DNA of 64,000 nt. Source: Rhizoctonia solani (lineage: Eukaryota; Basidiomycota; Agaricomycetes; Cantharellales; Ceratobasidiaceae). The position numbers and the translations under genes are program-made. Location: contig NC_057372.1 of NCBI RefSeq assembly GCF_016906535.1, forward strand, positions 83,501 to 147,500, read 5' to 3'. The stretch's first letter is position 1; every line of letters starts with the position of its first letter. Shown piece after piece: positions 12,449 through 25,700 of the stretch. The notes under the pieces are model-generated. The model was not told the DNA's origin. It ran no database searches and saw nothing but the letters and a program-made list of their open reading frames with translations.

Positions 12449-13193
12449 ATGGGCTACAAAGCAGAAGAAGATATACTATTGCAAGATGAAATAGAAGAGC
12501 TTGCTCTACAAGGCCTTTACCCAGGAGAGCAGCGCAAGGTGAGTGCATACACCTAGGCTTACACCAACTGCACAATCCTCACAGCTACCCTGTCCATCTT
12601 CTCAGCCATCTCCAACGCACTCAAAGTCGCCAAATAGTATCCAGGGCTCAAACTAACGGACGAAGACCTTACACGCATCGACAAAATTGACGATTTGGAT
12701 ATGGGAGCTATCAATACCGCTCCTGCTCCTGTTCCAAGTCCGCCGTCGCCACCAATAATTGGGCCTTTGACTTACACCAAAGCTCTCCAAGTAGCAAATA
12801 AAAGGGCTAACGGATTCTACCCTTGCGTATGGCAAATCGCTCTTGCTTGGGCACTGTATCGCAGAGCCTGTGATGCTCTGCTGGTAGCGGGAACGGGCTA
12901 TGGTAAGACATTGCCACTCATACCTAATCTCTTCCTTGACCTGGAGCTTATTGTGTGGATTGTTTCGCCTCTGAACTACATTGAAATGGAGCAGGAAATA
13001 GTACTCACCAATTGGGCGCGCTGTACTATTGCTGTAAACTCTATGACGATGCCACCAGGGCTTATAAAGGTGCGCCAATATGTTTATGATTAGCGGCAGA
13101 TGCTTACCAGAGTCTCATGACATTGAGTCAGGCAAATTCCGGGTTATAATATTGTCAATTGAGTCAATGCACAGAGAAAAGGGAACCAGCTAG
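12449..13193 (+). pseudogene. DEAD/RecQ-like helicase, N-terminal fragment
   Basis: Three exons can be joined in frame: 12449-12538, 12638-13069 and 13113-13193. Introns are 99 bp (GTGAGT..ATAG) and 43 bp (GTGCGC..AGAG). The second exon carries a Q-motif-like FYPCVWQIALAWAL, a Walker A motif AGTGYGKT, and WIVSPLNYIEMEQE, which matches helicase motif Ia regions of RecQ-like proteins. The third exon reads GKFRVIILSIESMH and then stops. The DEAD/DEAH box, helicase C domain and everything after are absent. The stop at 13191-13193 abuts the left end of R1 copy 2 (13194), so R1 probably cut the gene. I did not find the missing part beyond 30546. Confidence 0.55.
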
Positions 13194-14164
13194 CATCAGG
13201 GAACCAGAAGGTTGGCTACAGCCGGTTCGCGGACTTTACTGGATTTTGCAATGCCGAAGCCGGCTGTGGCAGAGCGCAATTAGGGAGATTTTGCCGTAAC
13301 CGGCTATACTGAGGTGCGGGATATGGTTAACAGTTACTATTGTTTTTTTTACTCAGAATAATCAATTTATGGTCACAAACGGCATCAATTTTATCCAAAA
13401 TAAGAGTGCTTCATAACTACAGATTCTTTAAACAAAGGTACATGTCCGTGCTCTCAAGATCCCAGAGTACATGAATGGATTCCCTTATCCCAGGGGAAAT
13501 TACAACGCAAGAGCAAACAATTGAATGCGTGAATATAAAATTACGCTTCTTAAGATCAGTCAACTCAATGTATCCAGTTATCCTGCTCCAACAACCCCTT
13601 GATTTTGTCCATTTTGCTGGTTAATTTGTGCTTGAAGGTCATGGGCCTCTTGTTCAGCGCGCTGCTGACCCTCTTTGGCTATTCGTACTTGATTTTGTAA
13701 AGATTGGATGTCTTGCTCAATAAAACTGCTTTAACTTCAGCTCAGTCGATAAGGCGCATGTACTCACCTCTCTCATCTGTCTCCTGGACTGCCCGGGAGG
13801 CGGGGGATCTTCCGCATCATTACGAACCGGGTTCTCACAATTTTGACAAGGCATAGTCAAGTCAGGTAAGAACAATGGCAACCATGGTCCAAGAGCTCAA
13901 TGTCTCACTGAGCGGAATGTCTCAATTTAGGGAGATTAGCACCGCCACCGCAATGACCAAGTCATTGTCTTGCCGCTTTTAAAATTTCTCTTGCTGTTGT
14001 CCTCTGCACTCCATCCTAAGCCCTCACCCTCACCCAAACCTATCATCCTTTATTTAAAGGCTATCTCAAGTGTTACTGCGTTTAAGACCACAGTACTCAA
14101 GGTAGAATTACTTGCTTACAGCGCTTGAGTGCTCAATGAATGGCTACATGTATGATATGCCGCC
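13194..14164 (-). repeat. R1 repeat, copy 2, left part
   Basis: Reverse complement of about 4510-5479. By eye it differs from copy 1 at only three positions in about 970 bp, all three at CpG. The copy is interrupted at 14164 by Gypsy-A, whose 5-bp duplication CCGCC occupies 14160-14164. The rest of this copy resumes at 29292. Confidence 0.8.
13578..13854 (-). CDS. Small two-exon gene inside R1, second copy
   Basis: Identical over 277 bp to the gene at 4819-5095, with the same 52-bp intron, CxxC start and coiled-coil second exon encoding 74 residues in total. It lies in the half of R1 copy 2 that has barely diverged. Identity with the other copy fits a recent duplication. Function unknown. 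Confidence 0.45.
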
Positions 14165-14439
14165 TGTGAGGTCGTGGGGACCTCGTGTCGAACGCGAGTG
14201 AAGAGGCGGTGTCGGGGCTTATGGGACGAGCCGGTATGACTTGCCAAAGTCTCGTATTCAAGGGATATGGTCCGGTTCTATCTACATGAGTGGGGTTTAC
14301 ATACAGTGGGGACAGTGTTGTTTGTATCTATTGTATTGGTGTGTGCGTAATGAAACAAGTCGAGCGATAGCGAGAGTGTGAGATGAGAAGCACGTGACCT
14401 AGTGGCGGTGCCACATGTGTGTGCCGCGCGCGCCTCACA
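14165..14439 (-). repeat. Gypsy-A 3' LTR (275 bp)
   Basis: TG..CA ends with inverted TGTGAGG/CCTCACA. It keeps more CpG sites than the 5' LTR copy. A CACGTG box is present near 14392. Confidence 0.88.
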
Positions 14440-15863
14440 TTCACCCTTCCGGGCCGTGGAGCGGCTCGCCAGCGTGTCCGGTTTGGTTGTATTGGGTTTC
14501 GTCCATTGTGTAGTCGTCTTTGTAATCGATGGTTTCTTCGTTTGCCTGGTTGCTGGGGTTTCGAGTGGGTGCGGGATTTACAGCTATGGTGACGGGCTCC
14601 TGTGCGGGCTGGTTGTTGTTCGTCCCCGCTGTTTGTGGGAGTGTGAGTGGGGGGTTTGGCCGAATAATATGAGTAGCTTGTGGCTCCTTAGGTAACGAGT
14701 CGGGGGCTCCCTGGATCGGAGCGGGCGTGTATGCGGGTACCGGCGGTGCCAAGGGGATGTTCTGCAGTTCCGTTGGTGTGGCGGTTAGGTAGTTGTCAAA
14801 TCCAAGATTGGCCATCGCGCCTATTATGTTCTCCATGGGCAAGTTTGCGCTCTGGCTGGTCGTCGCTACGGGGTGGCTTGCTTTCGGTGTGTTCTGCGCT
14901 TGCCTGTCCTTCTGCTTGCGACGTCGGCCAATGTGCTTTGGGTCTTGGTGCGGGTTATTCTTCCTGAACGCCTTGCGCTGTCGTCGCGAGTAGCCCATAC
15001 TGATGTTCTTGAGGCGCTGCCCGGTCTCTCTTGCAAGCTGTAGGAGCGTCTTGTTGGATTCGATCTGGACGTTCGCCTGCGCGTTCAGGACGGCTTGGAG
15101 AGTCTCTGCGGTCATCTGGATAGCGTTGGAAGACATTGGTAGAGTGTATGTGCAAGGCTCTGAGTGAGGGGTGGTGTTGATGGCCTTTGCTTGGGGGTCC
15201 TTTATGTATGCTATCGTGTTCAATTGAATTTTCTTGGTTTCTTTTTCAGTGTTGCTCTTAGTTTCCTCACTTTTTCCGATTGGCAGTTTCCCTGCATTGG
15301 GTACTCCTTGGGCCTCGCGGTAAGTTTCTAATGCTTCGAGGTGTTTGATGTTTTGGTACGGCTCCCAGGTTCGGTCTCCAGTTTTCCATACTAACTCAAA
15401 TATCGCGTTTCTGCCTTTTCCTTTGTGCGATGTAATCCTATCGACTGCCCATTCCTGCGGGCTTTCGCCGATTGATGTTACTTGATTCAAGTTTCGTCCG
15501 GGAAATCTTCGGTCATCTACCGGCTTGTGTGGCCTTAGGAGCAACGCATGAAACACTGGGTGTATGCCCCTTGCTTGTAGGTCCTTTCCTAGTTCTACCT
15601 CGTAGCTGGCTCCTTTGGTTACTACTTTCGCTATCTTGTATGGTCCAATGTATTTTACCAACAATTTCTTTGATGTACCTTTTGGCCATTGGATGTTCTT
15701 GGTGGAAATGTATACTAAGTCGTCTACTTTGTATTCTGCCGGGCGCCAGTGCTCGTTTGCATGTTTTGTCATTTTCACTCGTGCATCTAGTAGCGCGTTG
15801 TGTGCTTTCATGATGGCTACTTTGATATTTTTGATGTGTTTTTTTACGCCTGGGAACTTGCTA

Positions 15864-16450
15864 CAGTTGTGTCCCTCAGCTTGCAGCCCCTCAGCTTGCA
15901 ATAACGCCGGAAACACCAGTCGCTTATTAGCTGACTAACCCCGCCACCCGCTTCGCAATCGTGCTCACTGAGCTACACCGCCACAGTCGCCACGGCATAG
16001 CCGCTTAGTCATTTATACTGGAAATTTCAGCCAATTATTGTATATAACTACTCTGCCTAGTTGTAATGAATGAATAATTCTTTTGAAAACCTCTAATATC
16101 CCCCCACACCTCATGCCGAAGTCTAACTTGCCTCAAAACAAGGCCGCCCGGGTTCATCCTGATGTTTGTAGAGTAGTTGACGCCCTTAGTCGAGATCCTC
16201 TAACAGAGGAGCCCCTCAGTGATGAGCGACTCCTTCAGACAGCGCGTGTACAGGCTTAAACCATTTAATTTAATTTAATTATCATGCATATATGTACATT
16301 TGTTCTATGCCTCATTGTTTGTTTGGTTAGTCTTATGTAATAAAAGCCTGAAAACTCTTCACGTTGTACATGTTTTGCGGAAGCGGCTTGGCAGGGCCTA
16401 ATTTGGAATAACAAACTCCCCATCAGCGTGCAAGCTGAGGGACACAACTG
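15864..16450. mobile_element. pogo-like MITE (587 bp) in Gypsy-A integrase
   Basis: Perfect 22-bp terminal inverted repeats begin CAGTTGTGTCCCTCAGC. The flanking TA at 15862-15863 and 16451-16452 is the Tc1/mariner/pogo target duplication. Removing the element and one TA restores the Gypsy-A integrase frame across the junction (FDAI then SKFPGVKK). The left end repeats CCCTCAGCTTGCA twice in tandem. It has no transposase. It contains a 48-codon ORF (16113-16259), an AT-rich TATATAA at about 16040, and a minus-strand stretch near 15950-15985 resembling the 5' half of a tRNA (TGTAGCTCAGTGAGC). Confidence 0.82.
16113..16259 (+). CDS. 48-codon ORF inside the MITE
   Basis: ATG at 16113, TAA at 16257-16259. 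The product starts MPKSNLPQNKAARVHPDV and is polar and mixed in charge. A TATATAA lies about 70 bp upstream, and an AATAAAA at about 16339 could serve for polyadenylation. It does not resemble the Tc1/pogo transposase DDE domain. It may be a chance frame, or a trace of the gene from which the MITE was derived. Confidence 0.25.
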   Translation: MPKSNLPQNKAARVHPDVCRVVDALSRDPLTEEPLSDERLLQTARVQA

Positions 16451-19400
16451 TAATTGCGTCAAATATCATTGGCAAGGGTATGCGTCCGTAATTCAAATAG
16501 AACGGTGCTAACCCGGTCGCTTCCAATCTTGCCGAGTTGATTGCAAATTCGATGGCCGGCAAGTGCCTAGCCCACTCTTTCTGCTTATCTGCGGTGCAGA
16601 TCCTTAGCATTCCCAAATAGGTGCGCTGTGCTCTTTCTGTCATGCCGTCCGTTTGTGGGTGATAAGCTGATGACATCTTAAGCTTGGTCTTTGTCAGCTT
16701 TGCAAGTTTGCGCCAGAACGTCGATGTGAACAGTGAGTTACGGTCTGATACTATAGTCTCCGGCATACCGTGTAGTTTATAGACATGTTCGAATATAATT
16801 TCAGCAATATCTTTCGCTTTGTATGTCTGTTTTGTAGCAACTAAATGAATCATTCGCGTGAGGTTATCAATGACCGTCATGATCATGTCAAATTTGCCGT
16901 ATTGGGTCTCTGACTCTGGTAGTGGTCCTACAAAATCAATGCCAATAGACTGCCATGGGTACGATGGGATTGGCATCGGGTGAAGTAGTCCTTGCGGCTT
17001 CTGTGTTGCCGTCTTGTTTACTGCGCATACATGACACAATTTGCAATAATCGTACACATCTTTGACCATGGTTTTCCACCATACTTGCGTGCGCAGCCAC
17101 TGTAGCGTTTTCTTTGCGCTGAGGTGCGCCAGGATTGAGTGCGCGTGTGTGATGATGATCTCACGCAGTTTCCTTTCGCCTACTTTGATGTCTGGGATGC
17201 ATAATACTCGTTCGCCATCTCTGCGTAGGTATAGTATGTCTTTCTCGAGTTCAAAATTTGAGTACTTTTCCAGTTCTTGTACTATTACCTGTAGGGCTTT
17301 GTCCTCTTTGTATGTACCCCAAATGCATTCCGGTAATTGAACTTCCGTTATGCACTTAGCTAGTGGTGATTCTGTTTCTATCTCTAGCGTGTTGGGTTTT
17401 GCATCTTTAGGCTCTACTGTTGTCTCGGCCCCGGTCTTGGCTTGTGGTTTGGCCCTCAACTTGGTTTGTGACTCATCCTGTGACTCTTCTCTAGGTTCAG
17501 CCTTCGGTTTTCCCTTCTTTGTCCGGGGCTTCCGTTCAGGTGTGGGTTGCTGGCCATATTTTTCTACTGGCTTGCGCGTCCAAGTGCTGCGTCTGGTCTC
17601 CTGCTTGATTGTTTGTCTAGCTTTGAGCTTGGCTTTTACTTCGTTGCCAACGTACAACGGCCTGGTGATGTCTTTGGACACTTTCTCCTGTACTGCTGTT
17701 GCTCTGACAAGTATATGCGTTGTTTCTTGATCCGTATCATCAACGTACTTGGCTTTAGATCGTTCTACGCCCTCTGGCTCGTTATTGTACATTTGTGATA
17801 GCCCGTTGGCTAGTATGTTTGTCTTGCCGGGTATGTAGTGTATGTCTACGTCAAATTTGTTGATTTTCTCCATCCATTGGACTTGTCGCGCCAAGAGTTT
17901 CTTCTGAGTATTGAAGTACTTGAGTGCCCGGTGATCTGTGAACACTCAAACTTTCACGCCTTGTAGTAGGTTTTTGAACCTTTCTAGCGATTCTTTGATA
18001 GCTAATAGTTCTTGTTTGTGCACTGGGTAGTTCTGCTGAGTGGCTGTGAACTTTCCTGACCAGAACGCAGCTATCTTTGCTGTTTTCAGGTCCTCTCCTT
18101 GACTTACTACACCGCTTGCTCCTGTGCAGCATGCGTCGGTTGTTAGGTTAACTGGTGGAGCACCTGGTGAGTAATCCAGTGACACCCTATTATGGTTCCT
18201 ATATGCTGATACAATGTCCTTGATTTCTTGGAACGCTTGTTGTTCCGTTGCTTCCCAACGCCATGGCTGCGATGCTGCCGCTCGCTTTGATAAAACGCTC
18301 ATTGGTATTCTTACGTTTGGGCAGTTTGGGGCTAGGTAGCCTATGGCTCCCAAGAAGCTTATTATCTGTTCTTTGGACGTAGGTACTTTCCATTTCTCAA
18401 TTGCGTCAACCTTGTGTGGGTCCATTGAGATTCCGGCTGACGTGATTACGTGTCCTAGGATTTCGAGCCATTCAGCAAATAGTTGCATCTTATGCGGGCT
18501 CAGGTACAGTTTCTCGCGTCGTAGTACTTTGAAAACCATTTGAACGTGTTTCACGTGCTCTTCTACAGTATCTGAAAATATGATTGTGTTGTCTAGATAG
18601 ACGTACATAAATTTCCCGATGAAGTCCGCAAATATGTGGTTCATGAGTGATTGGTACGTTGCGCCTGCATTACAATCGCCTTGTTGCATCACTTTACTGA
18701 CCATTGTTCCGTTTGGTGTCATGAACAATGTTTGTTCGACGTGCTCTGGTACTACGCGTATTTGTTCATACACGTCTTTACCGTTGATCAGGCTTTGGTA
18801 TGGGTGCCGCAACACTTCTGATAGTATGTCGTTGATATCAGGTAGCGGCAATGCCAGTTTGTGAGTGTTTGCGTTAATCTCACGTTTGTCAAGTACTGTT
18901 CTAACCGCCGTTTTGCCGTCTTTCGACTTTTTCATCAGAATTAACATGGGTATTGCGTTGCTCCCTGGCCGGTGTTCCCAGCGGCCAGTATCAAGGTATG
19001 CGCAAAATTTTTCATCCCATAGGCTTTGTAGTGGTTTTGGACACTGTACGCAACGTGAATGATACTTTTTTGATTCATCAATCAGTGGGATTGTGTGATT
19101 AATTGCTTGAAATGGCGGGAGCAGCGTTTCTGCCATTGTTTTGCACAAGTCTACTCCAGCATTCCTAAGTTCTTCCCGGCACTTCTCTATTTCTGCCTCA
19201 AAGATTTCAGCTACATGCGCTTTGATTTCAAGCACAATTTCTCCTTTGATTGGTACCGGTTTGGTGCTCCCAATTGACACTGATGGCGGGTTCATCCCTA
19301 TTATTACTTTGTGTTGGTATAGGAATGGTGTACCAAGGATTAGGTTGTAGTTGTCTATATTAATCACATCAAATCTGCGCCTGTAGTCTACAGTCTGGTA

Positions 19401-22224
19401 TGATATGCGTGCATCTACTGAGTAGTTGATCATGCTTCGCAACCCCTGTACTGCCATCTGTAGTCCGATTGGGCTTGCTAGCGGCTTGCATTTGAGCTTG
19501 AGTTGGTCAACAACTGTAGTAGAGATAAAGTCACCTAGTGATCCTGTGTCCAGTAAGGCGCGTACCTTGTGTCCTTCAATCAACGCTTCTACTACAATTG
19601 GCTTAGGCATTTGTTGGGTAATGTCTCTTGGTTTTGACGCGTTCCGCTCAAGATTCTTTGTTGTTTGGGGTTTCTTGCCATTGTCAAGTTTTAGCGCATT
19701 TAGCTCTATGCGTATACCCCCCAACCCCTTTGATTCGTCCTCTGAGTTGGACCACTTGAGTGGTTCCCAGGGCCTGTTGGCCTCCTCTTTGCTTTCATCA
19801 GCGGTTTGGTACTCAGTCTCACTCGCTTTTCCGGGGTTGTTTTCACGTGCCCTTTGCTCCAGTCTTAGTAAGTACGCTTCCTTTGCAAGTTTTGCAATCT
19901 CTCTGTAGGTGAGCTGAACTTCCTGTTTTTCTTTGCTAGTGATCTTTAGGCGATCATTCTCCGCTATCACAATCTGTGAGTACGGGGTTATTTTGTCTAA
20001 TATTTCATCTAGGAGGGACTTCCCGGGCTCAATCTTGCTTAGGGAGGTCTTGGCGCTTGCAGGGCTATTATTTGCAATCGGTTGTATGCTTGCAACTCCA
20101 ATGTATGATTGCTCCCGCTGTTTCTGTAGCTTGTCAATTTGACTGTACTGTAGTGATGCGTTGAATATAGTACTGGGCTTAGCTGTGTTGCGCGTTGGGC
20201 AGTCTTTGATTGTGTGTCCAGGTTCCTTGCAATTGAAGCATTTACCCGCCGCGCGTAGCTCGTTCCTCTCATCACGTGACAGCTTTGATTTGTCAGCTTT
20301 AGGTTTTTCTTTTGACTTCCCGTTTTGGGCCCTTGGGGTGGAGTTCTGTTTACTGCTCTCGCCCTTTGGGTTCTGTTTGGGTGGCTTGTTCGTTTGTTTT
20401 GTAATTAACCCGCCGCCGTTCTGCTGATCATTTCCTTTGGGTTTTCCCTGCGCGGACGCCCTTTGTTTAGCCTCTTCGGCTGCTTCAAAGCGCTCCGCCA
20501 TCTCAGTAAGTATGTCCAGGTCTGTCTCTTCCTCATCTAGTCCTGCCTCGATCCATTTGACCTTTATGTATGTATGCACTGTGTCCCATAGTTTGTTGCA
20601 TATATTACGGTCTGTGATGTCTGGCAGTTGTCTCTGGAGCCGTTTCAGGGCTTGTAAGTAATCGACAAACTTCTGGTTGCCTTGCCGCGCGTATTTGAAT
20701 TCGCAGCAAAGCTTGCTTTTAAGATCAGGCGGGAAAAAATAAGAAAATAATCCCATTTTAAGCGTGTCTACCGTGTAGGATTTTGGGTCCGGGGCTACAA
20801 AGTCCATATACCAGCGCAAAGCGTTCCCTGATAGGAACGTTCCAAGGTGTTCTACTGCACGTTTGCCCTTATACCCGGATGCTTGGAGCCAGTGGTCTAC
20901 TTTGTAGTCCCACTTTTCAAATGCGTTGTAGTCATCTTGTCCTCGGTACGCGACCGGTTCCTTGACTTTGATGCTAGCTTGTTTGAGTTCCTGGATTTGT
21001 TCTTGGAGCTTACGTTTCTCGCGTTGCTCCTTGCGCATTTTCTCTTTTAGACAGTACTCCTCTCTTTTTTTCTTGTTCTTCCGTCTTTTCCCGCTGTTAA
21101 CCAATCCCAAGGACAAGTTTGACGTAGTGGATTTGTCACTGTCGGAGCTTTCCGGTGAGCTGCTACTTCCGCTTTTGCTTTTGCTTTCTGACGGGCTGTA
21201 TGCGCGCTTTTTAGCACTCTTTTCTTTCTTTGAGGTGCTAGGCGTTGCCACTCCCTTTGCTCTCATTTTGTTAGCAAAGTATCCCCCCGCAGGGAGGGCC
21301 GCAATGCCGGACCTGTCACGTGATCTTTCCGGCGTTTCTCGCCATGCTGCTTTCCTGGGTGGCCTTATGTCATCTAGTGTAATTCCAATAGACGGTCGAT
21401 CTTTCTTAGGCATTGTGTCATCCGTTCTGGACTTTGCTGTTTTGTAAGCCTGTTGCGCATCAAAATCCTCGTTGCTAATCCATTTGCCTTTGTCAAAAAA
21501 GGTGGGACAGCCGGGGTCCGCAGCAGCGCTTTGATTGCTCGGCTGGGCCACTGTCCGTGTCTCTGCGTTTGGTGAGTTTGTTTCCAGTTCTATTTCCCAT
21601 TCTGAGGGTATGTATTCTTTGGTGTTTGATGACTCCCAGAGCGCCTTGTTGATTTTGGTCAACAGGTCTTTGTCATTCTGTATGATGTTGGGTAGCGATG
21701 ATCGGAGACTCCTCAGTCTTTGATTGTCTTTGATTATCTCACGCATGTATGCTAAGTCCTCGGCTTTTTGTTGAGCCGCTGACTTTCCTTTCAATACTTT
21801 GGACTGTCTCAGTGTTTTGTTGGACCCGTTTTTGGGTTCTTCAACTTCCTCATGTATGCTACCAGTATCAACATTAATTGTTTCTGTAAAGAACTTGGGC
21901 CCGTTTAGGGGCGCGCAATGTGTAGTTACAGGTGGCCTAGCCTTTTGGCTAGGGGTTACGAACGGAGTTGTGGACCCCACAGGGTCTTCTTCTCTTGGAG
22001 TCGCTTTGGCATCAGCTAGGAATGATGGAGTAACGAGTCGTGAGGGGTACGGTTTGCTTGGCTGTGAGGCCTGTTTGCTCGTACTTGCCCTCGAGGGGTG
22101 CAGTTCGCTAGGCCCGGGGGCCTGTTCGCTCGCTCTCTCCTCCAAGTGGTATGGTTGGCTTGGGTCTCCCTTTGCTTCCCCAATATTCTTCTCGGCAGGG
22201 CCAGCCACTCTGTTGCTGGTCCAG

Positions 22225-22784
22225 TGTCGTACTCCACTGTAAGGTGGGGTACTCGCTAGTGGACGAGCGCTTGTGGCCGTACTACTACTGACAAAGCTAT
22301 CTACTAACTACGCAAGGCTATACTACTACCGCTATAAGGCGGCCTTCTACTACTATACTACTGCGAGGGGGCCTTAGGCCTGGGAGGTGTGATGAGTAAA
22401 GGGGTGGTGAGTGCTTGTGGACTACTAAGGGGCCGGCTACTTAGCTGGCTGACTACCTTCTCTAATGTGTAAGAGACAAGGTAAAATTGACTTGGGGTCT
22501 CCAAGCGATTTCCCTACTGTATATATAGACAAAGGCGCACTATTTACATGGTCTGTGCTTGTGGGAGAAGAAGTACATGGTGGGGAAAGGAAGCGTGCTG
22601 CGGGCTGCGCGGAAGCGTGGATTTCTCCTAAGCGCCCTTGGCACGGCATCTCGGCGCGGCATCTCGGCATAATAAGCGCCGAGGTCACGTGATCGAAAAA
22701 CAAAAGATATCAAGTCCGTAAAAAATACTAAAAATAATAGAAAAAATAGGCAATTCCAATGGTATAATCAAGGGGGTTGTAACA
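22225..22784 (-). repeat. Gypsy-B 3' LTR (560 bp)
   Basis: Read on the minus strand it starts TGTTACAACCCCC and ends GTACGACA. It contains TATATATA at 22520-22527 and CACGTG near 22685. The sequence AAGTCAATTTTAC (22493 to 22481) begins 34 nt after the start of the TATA box. Confidence 0.93.
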
Positions 22785-22795
22785 TTGCCCCCCCC

Positions 22796-25700
22796 CTAAA
22801 GGCTCTTGGCGGCGTCACGAGCCTTTCTGAGTCTAGCCTGATTGAAGCGCTTGATCTCCTCCTGGCTGTGTTCCAATAGTTCCTCGGGCTCCCAGGAGTT
22901 GTCTTCTGGGCCGTAACCTTTCCATTTAATCAGATAAAACCATTTCCCTCTTTGTCGCTTTGAGTCAATGATTTGTTCTACTTTGTATTCCTCTTCTCCC
23001 TCTATTGTTTCAGGGGGAGGTCGCTCTGGGAACGGCTGACTTGGAGATTCATAGCTTCTGGATAATAACCCAACGTAGAAGACATCATGGATTTTCAGGG
23101 TTTCCGGTAATTCTAGACGGTAGGCGTGGCTGGAAACCTTTTCGATGACTTTGAATGGTCCTAGTCGTTTGGGGTCCAGTTTATTTGAGTTGGTCCTAAG
23201 CTCTACGTTTTTTCCATCTAGCCAGACCTTCTCCCCTACTGAGTATTCCGGTACTGTTCCCTTGTCCCTGATCATCCGTTCTTTGCTCATTCTGAGGGCT
23301 GATTCGGCCTCTTTCCATTCTTGGGCTAACGTGTCAGCTACCGCATCTGCTTCTGGGACGTTGGCTGGGATGTTGGAAGGGTTCATGATCGGGTTCCGTC
23401 CATAGACAAGTTCGAAGGGTGTTTTTCCGGTTGATGCGTGTTTGGCATTGTTGTATGCGTACTCAGCCAAAGGTAGCCAAGTGGCCCAATCCAAATGGTC
23501 GGCGGCTATGTAGGAGCGTAGGTAAAACTCAATGAACTGGTTCACCCTTTCTGTCTGTCCATCTGATTCGGGGTGATACGCAGAGGAGAAAGCTGGCTTG
23601 ACTCCAAGTCGTTGGTAGAGGGCCCTTAAGAACTTTCCAGTGAAGGTGGTTCCGCGGTCAGAGATTGTTTTGACCGGTAATCCGTGAAGTTTCCACACAT
23701 GGGTGATGAAAAGATCTGCAAGGCCTTTGGCGGTAACTTTCTTGGAGGTGGGGATGAAGTGCCCAAACTTGGAGAATGAATCAATCACCACTAAGATAGC
23801 GTCGTGACCCTGTGACTTGGGGAACCCAGTGATGAAATTGTAGGAGATGGTGTGAAACGGGAACGGGGGGACTTCCAAAGGTTTCAGCGCAATGACCGGT
23901 GCATGGGCTCGCCGGTTGGCTTGGCATACGGGGCAACATTCTACCCACTCCTTGGCGGAGGACTTCATCCCTGGCCACCAGTAATTGCGACTTAACAGTT
24001 CAAGGGTACGTTGTTGCCCTGGGTGTCCTGCCAGCGGTGAGTCGTGGAATTCCCTGAGTAGCCGGTCTTTTGTGGATTCTGAGTCTGGAACCACCAACTT
24101 TCCGCGGTACCATAATAGGTCTTCTTCCCAATCATATTCCCTGTAGGCCTTTCGAATTGACAGAGGTGCGTTGTCCGCGTCTTCTGTGAGGAACTTGATG
24201 ATGGGTTCAAGTGACGGGTCATCCCTGAGTTTGGTACGGATTTCTGAGACAATATTGAGTTCCTCTTCTGACGTGTTGGCAAATACTTCCGCTGGTAGCA
24301 TGACTTCTGGGTTTGGGGGCGTATCTACGTAGTCAGACCTTCTGGACAGTGCATCTGGTTTCCCTGATTGCTTCCCTGGGCAATAATGGATTTCGAAATT
24401 GAAATCGCTCAGGAATATGCGCCATCTGGCGTGCCTCCGGTTGAAGGTCCTGGCTTGCCTCCAGTATTCCAGGTTCCTGTGATCCGTGAAGACCTGGATT
24501 GGCTTGTCTGTAGCTTCTAGGAATATCCGCCATTCTTCTAATGCCTTGATTATTGCCAGGAGTTCCTTATCGTGGGTGTCGTAATTGGCTTCTGCTCCTG
24601 AGAATGATTTGGACATGTAGGCAATGGGGTGTAACCGGTTGTCTGGGCCTCGCTGGCTGAGTATTGCTCCCATTGCTACCCCTGATGCGTCTGTTTTGAG
24701 GTAGTAGGGTAGGCCTGGGTTGGAGTGAATAAGGACCGGTGACTGGGTGACAAGAAGCTTTAATTCCTGGAACGCTGCTTCCTCTAGGTTACCCCATGAC
24801 CAAGGGGTTTCCTTTTTGGTGAGATTATGCAGAGGGCGTGCGACCGAACTAAAGTTGGGGATAAACCGGCGGAGGTAATTGACAAAACCTAGGAAGGCCT
24901 GGACTTGTTTAACCGTCTTGGGCTGTGGCCATGACGTGACTGCCTCAATCTTTTTCTGGTCCATGGAGAAACCGGCTGGGGATATGACGATGCCTAAGTA
25001 ATCCACCGTAGTGACGTGGAAGTGGCATTTAGAGAGCTTGCAAAACAACTGGTTTTTCATTAGCCTCGATAGGACTTCCCTAACGTGTTCCGGGTGCTTC
25101 TCGGGGTCTTCTGAGAAGATGAGGATATCATCCAGGTAGATTACCACTGTGACGTCGATGAGATCCCTGAACAAGTCATTCATAAAATGTTGGAAGGCGG
25201 CCGGGGCGTTGGTGAGACCAAAGGGCATGACCAGATATTCAAATAGTCCATACTTAGTCCTAAAGGCCGTCTTCCACTCATCTCCTTCTTTAATTCTGAC
25301 GTTGTTATAGCCCCAACAAAGATCCAACTTGGTGAAGAGTTTTGCATTCCTTAGTTTGGCCATAAGGTCATCTTGCCTGGGGAGAGGGTAGACATTTTTA
25401 TGAGTGACCTTGTTCAACTTCCTATAATCGACAACCAGTCTGAGGGAGCCATCTGCCTTTTTTACGAACATGACTGGGGCGCCTGCTGAGGAGGTACTAG
25501 GGCGGATTTTGCCTGTTGCCAGCTCCTCGTCAATGTGTTGTTTCAGCGCCCTGGATTCTGCATTGGTCATGCCATAAATGGGTCCGGGTGAGAGTTTGGC
25601 ATCAGGAAGTAGGTCAATGGAAATGTCATATTCCCTGTGGGGGGGAAGGACCTTAAATTCTTCTTTGCCAAATACTCTCGCAAACTCATGGTATTGGGTA

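Noticed and set aside
15950..15990. tRNA-derived SINE inside the MITE
   Set aside because: The A-box-like part is suggestive, but no acceptable B box follows and the element has TIRs and TA flanks.
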